Made by a program: the position numbers and the translations under genes. Positions 58,771-64,000 of a stretch of 64,000 nt of DNA are shown piece by piece. The notes under the pieces are model-generated. The model made no database searches. It was not told where the DNA came from and saw only the letters and a list, made by a program, of their open reading frames with translations. Positions within the stretch are counted from its first letter, which is position 1; every line of letters begins with the position of its first letter. The stretch comes from Mesorhizobium loti (GTDB lineage: Bacteria > Pseudomonadota > Alphaproteobacteria > Rhizobiales > Rhizobiaceae): positions 1 through 64,000 of the forward strand of contig NZ_LPWA01000068.1 of the NCBI RefSeq assembly GCF_001510895.1, read 5' to 3'.

Positions 58771-60341
58771 GCGGGCTCGCTGATTTCGCCATCAGCGCCC
58801 CAAAATGGATCCAATTCCTCAGCTTCCGACGGTGTCTCATCCAGCAATTGCGCGGCAATTTTGAAGCCCTGGACAAGATGGTCGCTGTCTTCCGGCCTCT
58901 CGAATTCGAGGCTCGTGAGCAAGTGGCTTACCGGCGAGAAGCCAGGGTTCGATTTGCGGATCTGCATGACGCATTCCCGCGCGCCGGGCCTGTCGCCCGA
59001 GCGCACCAGCGCAGCGGCAAGCACCGACCACCGCCTGGGCCCGTAAGGCAGGCGCTGCATCGCTGTTGCGGCGGCGCTGTAGTCGCGGGCCGCATAGAGC
59101 GCGAGAGCTCGATCGCAATGATACCACTCGGCATGGAGAGGATTTGCCGCGATCGCCCTGTCCATCAGCTCCAGCCCGTCGCGCGGCCGCCCACGCAAGG
59201 ACAGCACGTGACCCATCTGCATCATCGTGTCGGCGTCGTAGGGATTGATGTCGAGCGCGCGCCGCATGTGATGCTCGGCCGCCTCATGGTCGCGCGCGGC
59301 AAGCCGCGCCTGTGCCAGGATGCGATGGCAGCGAGGCTCGTCCGGCTCCAGCGCCACGGCCAGCGAGGCCCGCTCGATGCAGCTTGCGATGACATCCTCC
59401 GGCGCGCTTCCGTAATCGGCAATCGCCAATTCCACTACCGCGAGATAGGCGTGGGCGAGCCCATAATCGGGATCGCGTGAAATGGCTGCCTGGAGCAGGT
59501 TCAAGGCTTCGCTGTTGTCGTCGGGACGATAGCCGCGGAAGCGTACGATCGCCCGCGTCACCAGTTCATAGGCCGCGAGGTCCTGCGTCGGCTTGCCGGC
59601 TGCCTGCCGCAACGCCGCCGCCTCCAGGTTTGAAACCAGCCGGTTCACGACACGGTAGGCTATCTCATCCTGGACCGCGAACAGGTCCGGCCCGGCGGCC
59701 GTGTAGCTCTCGCCCCAGACCAGCGTTCCGGCCTGCGCGTCGACCAGCTTAGCGCTGATCTTCAGCTGGTCGCCGCTGCGAATGACGGATCCTTGGACAA
59801 AATAGTCCGGCCGCACCCCGATCGGCGGGCCTTGGCCTTGCGCCTGGCGGAACGTGGCGAGCGCGGTTTCCCGGTTTAGGATCGTCACCGTGTGGAAGCG
59901 GGCAAGCCTGTCCGCCACGTCGTCCGCGAAGGCGCCGATCACGGGATCCGAAGTCTCGCCAGGCGCCCTGCCGTCCTCGAACGGCACGACCGCGACCATT
60001 GGTTGGGATGCCGGCGAAGACTTGCGGCAGGGAGCCGAAAGCACATAACCGCGCTTGGGCACGGCCTTCAGAATCACCTGGTCGCTGTCGTCGAGCGCCT
60101 TCCTGATGTCGCGCACGGCCTGGGTGAGGGAGTCTTCGGTGACGGCTATGCTCCCCCAGACCGCGGCGATGAGATCGGACTTGGTGACGACCTTGCCGTC
60201 GTTTCGAGCCAGATATGAAAGCAGGCTGAATGCCTTCGAGCGCAGCGGCACTGCTGCTCCATTTCGCAGCAGCAGGCCGCGCTCCAGATCAAGCTGGCAA
60301 GCGCCGAGTTGCAAGACTCCCTGCGAAGCGGATTCCGCCAT
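58725..60341 (-). CDS. Winged-helix (OmpR/CadC-type) TPR regulator
   Basis: 538 residues. N-terminal Trans_reg_C winged helix (about 10-105: LRSKAFSLLSYLARNDGKVV, WGSIAVTEDSLTQAVRDIRK, KAVPKRGYVLSAP). Then a TolB-N-like domain (SQPMVAVVPFEDGRA to GTLVWGESYTAAG), and about six TPR-like helical repeats to residue 480 (DYGLAHAYLAVVELAIADYG, NPYDADTMMQMGHVLSLRGR, NPLHAEWYHCDRALALYAAR). This is the architecture of proteins often annotated as adenylate cyclase-like. There is no membrane span or cyclase domain. The final residues (ALKARRVETDSGNAL) come from repeat B. Confidence 0.85.
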   Translation of the reverse strand: MAESASQGVLQLGACQLDLERGLLLRNGAAVPLRSKAFSLLSYLARNDGKVVTKSDLIAAVWGSIAVTEDSLTQAVRDIRKALDDSDQVILKAVPKRGYVLSAPCRKSSPASQPMVAVVPFEDGRAPGETSDPVIGAFADDVADRLARFHTVTILNRETALATFRQAQGQGPPIGVRPDYFVQGSVIRSGDQLKISAKLVDAQAGTLVWGESYTAAGPDLFAVQDEIAYRVVNRLVSNLEAAALRQAAGKPTQDLAAYELVTRAIVRFRGYRPDDNSEALNLLQAAISRDPDYGLAHAYLAVVELAIADYGSAPEDVIASCIERASLAVALEPDEPRCHRILAQARLAARDHEAAEHHMRRALDINPYDADTMMQMGHVLSLRGRPRDGLELMDRAIAANPLHAEWYHCDRALALYAARDYSAAATAMQRLPYGPRRWSVLAAALVRSGDRPGARECVMQIRKSNPGFSPVSHLLTSLEFERPEDSDHLVQGFKIAAQLLDETPSEAEELDPFWGADGEISEPALKARRVETDSGNAL

Positions 60342-60591
60342 GGAACAGCGCCCTGCCCTTGCGCAACATCCAATGACCTATTCGGCTACCATTCTGCGCC
60401 GGGGTCAAGGTATCCATTGGACTGGGCTGTTGCGAGCTAGACAGGGCGCGGTCACCCTTGAGGTCCATGGCGGCGATCTCGAGCATTTCGAACAGCCCGC
60501 CGGGCGGCGCATAGCCGGGGCCGACCATTCCACAGGCAACGATCTCGAAGAGTTCCTGGCGTGCGCGGCTGCGGGCTTCATCGTCGAACAT
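60289..60591 (-). CDS. Small hypothetical protein overlapping the regulator start
   Basis: A 100-residue protein, MFDDEARSRARQELFEIVAC then GMVGPGYAPPGGLFEMLEIA. GGAGGCAGCC directly precedes ATG 60591, a strong ribosome binding site. Its last 17 codons overlap the regulator gene, which suggests translational coupling. The second half (SSSQQPSPMDTLTPAQNGSR) is low in conservation features. An 83-residue plus-strand frame at 60373-60624 covers the same DNA but lacks a ribosome binding site. Function unknown. Confidence 0.5.
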   Translation of the reverse strand: MFDDEARSRARQELFEIVACGMVGPGYAPPGGLFEMLEIAAMDLKGDRALSSSQQPSPMDTLTPAQNGSRIGHWMLRKGRALFHGGIRFAGSLATRRLPA

Positions 60592-60746
60592 GGCTGCCTC
60601 CGTCTATTGGAGCAGCATGGCTGATATTGCCCGCGCCGTACCGACGGACTTCTGAAATTCTGCTGAAATCAGCATTTCGCCCCGCCGGCTTGTGGGAAGC
60701 AGCGTTCCTGTGTACTTCCCGCACCACTTTAGGAGAGGCTCAAAGA

Positions 60747-61106
60747 ATGAGAATCGCAATGGTCGTCGCGTTGAGCGCGGCGGTGGCTGGATGCGTGAGT
60801 TCTCCGGTCGACTATGGATCGTCGCTCTCGCGGCAGGACTCGAAATGGGCATCGCCGGAATGCCAGCAAGCCCGCAAGGCGGCCTCGGACTACGCCGCCC
60901 GCGAAAAAGAGCACCCCGGCTGGGGTTTCGGCGTCTTGCTCGGCCCGTACAGCATGGGAATGGTAGCGGCGGTCAAGGAGCATGAGCAGCAGCAGCGACG
61001 GCTTCTCGCCCGGCAGATGCATCTTCAGTGCTCTAGCCAACCACTGCCGAAGGACCTGGATTTCGATCCGGCAATTTACGCGCCAAAGAAGGCGAAGTAT
61101 CCATAA
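60747..61106 (+). CDS. Small lipoprotein
   Basis: A protein of 119 residues. MRIAMVVALSAAVAGCVSSP is a lipoprotein signal with lipobox AVAGC (Cys16). The mature part is charged: ECQQARKAASDYAAREKEHP, then WGFGVLLGPYSMGMVAAVKE and HEQQQRRLLARQMHLQC, with two Cys. AGGAGAGG precedes the ATG, which excludes the long upstream frame. Envelope role unknown; convergent with the RibD-type reductase gene. Confidence 0.7.
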   Translation: MRIAMVVALSAAVAGCVSSPVDYGSSLSRQDSKWASPECQQARKAASDYAAREKEHPGWGFGVLLGPYSMGMVAAVKEHEQQQRRLLARQMHLQCSSQPLPKDLDFDPAIYAPKKAKYP

Positions 61107-61130
61107 GCGGTGGACCGCGCGTTCCGATCC

Positions 61131-61730
61131 CTACTCCGGCCGTGCAGCCTTCTTGTCGAAGGCGTAGGTCAGGATTGCCACGCCCGTTTCGGTCGCGACC
61201 TGGCTCAACAGTTTCAGCGTCGAGGGCGCCTGCCCCGCCTCGAAAAGGCGAAAACCTTCGCCCAGCACCAGCGGATGGACCATCAGCACCAGTTCGTCGA
61301 CAAGCCCGTGCCGCATCAGCGCGCGGAGCAGCTTGCCGCTGCCGAACATGACCAGTGACTTTTCATGAGCTTGCTTGAGCTGGCGTATGGCTGCCTCGCC
61401 GGCAAGCAGCGTCGAATTTTTCCAGCGAAGCACGTAATCTTGGTCATGCGAAACGACAAACTTGCGCACGTCGGTCAGTGCCTTGGTCATCGGATTGGCA
61501 GGCTGGCGGACAACCCAGCCTTCGTGGAGATCCTCGTAGGTAGTCCGGCCGGCGAGCAGCGACCATCCGCCGGCCATGGCGTGGCCAATGACCTCCTGCA
61601 TCTTGGGGTCACTGCCCGGATTGCCCCAGCCCCCATGGGCAAAACCATTGCGCGTATCTTCATCGGCGCGCGCCGGCGCCTGGTAGACGCCGTCCAGCGT
61701 CAGATGCTCGATGGCGACGATCCGTGCCAT
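61131..61730 (-). CDS. RibD C-terminal/dihydrofolate reductase-like protein
   Basis: A protein of 199 residues. MARIVAIEHLTLDGVYQAPA, LLAGRTTYEDLHEGW, KFVVSHDQDYVLRWKNSTLL, KSLVMFGSGKLLRALMRHGL and VDELVLMVHPLVLGEGFRLF are the landmarks of the YyaP/RibD-C family of NADPH-dependent DHFR-like reductases. GGAAGGCTG precedes ATG 61730, which overlaps the cupin stop codon, so the two genes are translationally coupled. It is unlikely to be the housekeeping dihydrofolate reductase. Substrate unknown. Confidence 0.82.
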   Translation of the reverse strand: MARIVAIEHLTLDGVYQAPARADEDTRNGFAHGGWGNPGSDPKMQEVIGHAMAGGWSLLAGRTTYEDLHEGWVVRQPANPMTKALTDVRKFVVSHDQDYVLRWKNSTLLAGEAAIRQLKQAHEKSLVMFGSGKLLRALMRHGLVDELVLMVHPLVLGEGFRLFEAGQAPSTLKLLSQVATETGVAILTYAFDKKAARPE

Positions 61731-62278
61731 CAGCCTTCCTTCCATGCGGTAAGCAGCGGGCCCTCGCTGCCATAGACCGGGTCCTTCTCCGGACGGCCGA
61801 CCTTGGGAATCGTTCGCAGCGCCTCGGCGTACTGCTCGGCGCGCGTGCATAGATCATAGGTGCCGAAGGGTGGATAGGCGCCGACGACCAGAAGATCGCT
61901 GGACGAGGACAGGCGCTGGTGGCCGGTGCCGGCCGGAAGGATCGCCACGTCGCCGGCCTTCACGTTAAGCACCTCGCCCTTCTCGCCGCCGAAGCGCACC
62001 TCGGCCGTGCCGCGCGCGATGCCCAGCACCTCGTGGATGCGCGAATGGTAGTGGACGTAATCGTAGATGCCGTTGCGCCAGCCGTCGCCCCAGCCATTCG
62101 TGCTGAAGAGATCCTCGAACACGGACGCGGGATCGACATCGCCCGGCAGCGTCACGGCCCCGGGATAGATGATCATCGGCCAGCGCGGATGGTTGGGCAC
62201 AAGGCCGTCATCCGCGAAGCGGAAGCGGAGCGGTTCGCGCTGCTCGACAAGTTCAGCAAGTTTCGCCGCTCCCGGCAT
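61730..62278 (-). CDS. Cupin domain protein
   Basis: 182 residues. A single cupin barrel: YDYVHYHSRIHEVLGIARGT (metal-binding HYHS..HE) and DVAILPAGTGHQRLSSSSDL (second motif G.GH). It starts MPGAAKLAELVEQREPLRFR at 62278. It is first gene of a two-gene unit with the RibD-type reductase. Similar cupins sit with oxidoreductases in Mesorhizobium and are of unknown substrate. Confidence 0.78.
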   Translation of the reverse strand: MPGAAKLAELVEQREPLRFRFADDGLVPNHPRWPMIIYPGAVTLPGDVDPASVFEDLFSTNGWGDGWRNGIYDYVHYHSRIHEVLGIARGTAEVRFGGEKGEVLNVKAGDVAILPAGTGHQRLSSSSDLLVVGAYPPFGTYDLCTRAEQYAEALRTIPKVGRPEKDPVYGSEGPLLTAWKEG

Positions 62279-62653
62279 GCTGTGGCCTTTCCGCCGCTCG
62301 ATTACCGACCGGTCTCAACCAGCGGCGGCGCGCTTTGTTCCCGGACGCCATCGTCCCGCTCGACCTCCTCACAGGGGCAGATTAGCAGTTCCGCTACCGG
62401 CTGCGGCTGCTGGCGATTGGCGAAGGCGGACGCGACATCCGCTCTCCTCCCTCGTGGGGGAGATGGTCGCAGACCAGAGGGGGGCGCGAAGGAACGCGGC
62501 CTTTTGCGCGTTTGCCAGTTCGGAAACGTCTATGCGTGATAGTCAACTCAACTGAAGGGCTGGCGGGACAGCGCCCCCCTCTGCCCTGCCGGGCATCTCC
62601 CCCACAAGGGGGGAGATTGGCAGCTCCAACGCCCTCGCCTCCCTCGACAGACC
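62279..62653. repeat. Non-coding stretch with a head-to-head pair of family C repeats
   Basis: Left copy about 62440-62485 (CTCTCCTCCCTCGTGGGGGA..CAGAGGGGGGCGCG). Right copy about 62565-62630 in the opposite direction (GCTGGCGGGACAGCGCCCCC, CTCTGCCCTGCCGGGCATCTCC, GGGGAGATTGGCAGCT). The centre of about 80 bases contains no gene. The right copy is nearly the same sequence as that at 16173-16250. No gene is supported in 62279-62653. Confidence 0.7.
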
Positions 62654-63670
62654 CTACACCTCGAGCATGACCTTGATCGCGCGGCGCTCGTCCATGGCGC
62701 GGTAGCCTTCGGTGACTTCAGCCAGCGGCAGCCTGAGGTCGAAAACCTTGCCGGGCTTGATCCTGCTCTGAAGCACGCGGTCCATCAGGTCGGGCAGGAA
62801 GCGGCGCACGGGCGCCGGGCCGCCCAGCATGCGTTTCTGGCCGAAGAACAGGCGCTGTCCATCGAAACTCACGCCATGCGGCACGCCGACATAGCCGATC
62901 GTGCCGCCGGGGCGAGAGCAGGCCAGCGCCTGGTCGAAGGACTCCGCCGTGCCGACGCATTCCAGCACCGAGCCCGCGCCGACGCCGCCGGTCAGCTCCT
63001 TGATGCGCGAAACACCATCCTCGCCGCGTTCCGCAACGATGTCGGTCGCGCCGAACTCGCGGGCAAGCTGCTGGCGGCTCGCGTGGCGGCTCATGGCGAT
63101 GATGCGCTCGGCACCCATCTCCTTGGCCGCCAGCACGCCCATCAGGCCGACCGCGCCGTCGCCGACGACCACGACAGTCGATCCTTGTCGGACCTCGGCC
63201 GCATCGGCCGCGTACCAGCCGGTGCCGAGCACGTCGGAGACGGCCAACAGGTCAGGCACGAGTTCGGCGGGCGGAACCTCGGAGGTGGCGACCAGCGTCC
63301 CATCGGCCAGCGCCACGCGGGCATAGGGCGCCTGCGCGCCGCTCATGAACTCGCGCTGCTCGCAGGACGATTGGAAGCCGAAGCGGCAATGCGGGCAAGA
63401 GTTGTCGGAGAGGCAGAACGAGCCGACGACGAATTGGCCTGGGCGGATCGTGCGCACCTCAGCGCCGACCTCGACGACGAGGCCGCAATATTCATGGCCC
63501 ATGTGCTGCGGGGCATCGACCGGCTGCAGCCCGCGATAGGGCCAAAGATCCGAGCCACAAATGCAACTGGCCGACAGCTTGATGATGGCGTCCGTCGGGC
63601 GCAGGATTTTCGGTTCGGCGACTTCCTCGCAGCGGATGTCGCCCGGCTTGTGAAGAACGGTTGCGAGCAT
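62654..63670 (-). CDS. Zinc-dependent alcohol dehydrogenase
   Basis: 338 residues. Catalytic zinc ligands in ASCICGSDLWPYRG and MGHEYCGLVVEVG; structural zinc-type Cys cluster CLSDNSCPHCRFGFQSSC; NAD(P) motif VVVVGDGAVGLMGVLAAKEM. It starts MLATVLHKPGDIRCEEVAEP with a GAAAGG-like leader. Medium-chain dehydrogenase that oxidises or reduces an alcohol/aldehyde; the substrate is not evident. The next gene upstream is a cupin whose stop lies 50 bases before it, so they may be one operon. Confidence 0.87.
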   Translation of the reverse strand: MLATVLHKPGDIRCEEVAEPKILRPTDAIIKLSASCICGSDLWPYRGLQPVDAPQHMGHEYCGLVVEVGAEVRTIRPGQFVVGSFCLSDNSCPHCRFGFQSSCEQREFMSGAQAPYARVALADGTLVATSEVPPAELVPDLLAVSDVLGTGWYAADAAEVRQGSTVVVVGDGAVGLMGVLAAKEMGAERIIAMSRHASRQQLAREFGATDIVAERGEDGVSRIKELTGGVGAGSVLECVGTAESFDQALACSRPGGTIGYVGVPHGVSFDGQRLFFGQKRMLGGPAPVRRFLPDLMDRVLQSRIKPGKVFDLRLPLAEVTEGYRAMDERRAIKVMLEV

Positions 63671-63720
63671 TTTTTAGCTTTCCTTTCGCTTAAGCGGGAA
63701 ATGGTCAGGCGAGAGAAAGG

Positions 63721-64000
63721 TCAGGCGCCGTAGTCGGCGTCGCTGACATGTTCCAGCCAGTCCACGGCCTTGCCGTCCTTGACCTCCTGGACGGCGATGT
63801 GGACCATCGCGGCGCCCGGCGAAGCGCCGTGCCAATGCTTCTCGCCGGGCGCGAACCAGACGACGTCGCCCGGCCGGATCTCCTCGACCGGGCCGCCTTC
63901 ACGCTGGACCCGGCCGAGGCCGGAGACGACGATCAGCGTCTGCCCGAGCGGATGCGTGTGCCAGGCGGTGCGGGCGCCGGGCTCGAAGGTGACCTGGGCG
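63721..64000 (-). CDS. Cupin domain protein, 5' end outside the window
   Basis: The C-terminal 92 residues of a cupin: [20 protein letters not shown] (metal motif with H.H), [31 protein letters not shown] and [20 protein letters not shown], ending [10 protein letters not shown]. The pattern H.HPLGQTL...GEKHWHGA is that of the (R)-mandelonitrile lyase/carboxymuconolactone-linked cupins often found next to alcohol dehydrogenases. Stop at 63721-63723; the start lies beyond base 64000. Confidence 0.78.
   Translation of the reverse strand, partial: AQVTFEPGARTAWHTHPLGQTLIVVSGLGRVQREGGPVEEIRPGDVVWFAPGEKHWHGASPGAAMVHIAVQEVKDGKAVDWLEHVSDADYGA

Noticed and set aside
1..64000. CRISPR array, tRNA, rRNA or prophage
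   Set aside because: No regularly spaced direct repeats, tRNA-like T-loops or phage structural genes were found on reading either strand.

Overview
The window reads as chromosomal DNA of a Rhizobiales alphaproteobacterium, most likely Mesorhizobium or a close Phyllobacteriaceae relative. The reasons are high GC with strong GC3 coding bias, a SyrA-type exopolysaccharide regulator, several DUF1236, DUF982, DUF2934 and DUF559 proteins, GGAAC-N16/17-CGTT promoters of the EcfG general stress sigma factor, and dispersed rhizobial palindromic repeats. No rRNA, tRNA, CRISPR array, phage or plasmid backbone was seen. This is read by eye; no database search was run.

Layout. (1) 1-9.0 kb is an accessory stretch of small secreted, membrane and stress proteins: three DUF1236 proteins, one with a long Gln/Gly/Lys repeat tract, a DUF982 protein, a SyrA-like protein, a Tat-signal peptide protein and a Gly-rich/coiled-coil secreted protein. 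Several carry EcfG-type promoters. (2) 9.06-12.7 kb holds an orphan Tad-like pilin set (two TadE-like proteins and two divergent TadG-like paralogues). (3) 12.7-16.3 kb has small proteins, DNA polymerase IV and a DUF559 nuclease gene enclosed by perfect 63-bp inverted repeats. (4) 16.3-23.8 kb is a sugar catabolic cluster: GntR regulator, enolase-superfamily dehydratase, CUT2 ABC importer, SDR dehydrogenase, aldose epimerase and a divergent SMP-30 lactonase, consistent with a non-phosphorylative oxidative route. (5) 24-31.5 kb contains small enzymes, a patatin phospholipase, an ISAs1-family insertion sequence with target duplication, a LysR/SDR pair and proC. (6) 31.6-36.4 kb is a secreted RTX-GH16 glucanase followed by its type I secretion ABC protein and membrane fusion protein, resembling the rhizobial ExsH-PrsD-PrsE arrangement. 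(7) 36.5-44.1 kb has LysR, EamA and HAD genes and a four-gene polyamine-type ABC importer. (8) 44.3-48.7 kb has small secreted proteins, a GNAT acetyltransferase and a DMT exporter. (9) 48.9-56.2 kb is a catabolic module: FAD oxidoreductase, class III aminotransferase, two 3-hydroxyisobutyrate-dehydrogenase-like enzymes, divergent LysR and an M20 amidohydrolase. (10) 56.2-64 kb has VanZ-like, NAD-epimerase, 3-methyladenine glycosylase, a winged-helix/TPR regulator, a lipoprotein, a RibD-type reductase, two cupins and a zinc alcohol dehydrogenase; the last cupin runs off the right edge.

Two features stand out. First, about a dozen otherwise well-conserved genes are broken by one or two small indels, most of which can be repaired by adding one base in a G/C-rich run. 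This looks more like residual sequencing or assembly error than natural decay, so these entries are marked as frameshifted rather than non-functional. Second, intergenic space is filled by at least four repeat families. One of them (the 'CTCCCCC..GGGGGAG' family) occurs as head-to-head inverted pairs; one pair encloses the DUF559 nuclease gene and another was the target of the insertion sequence.
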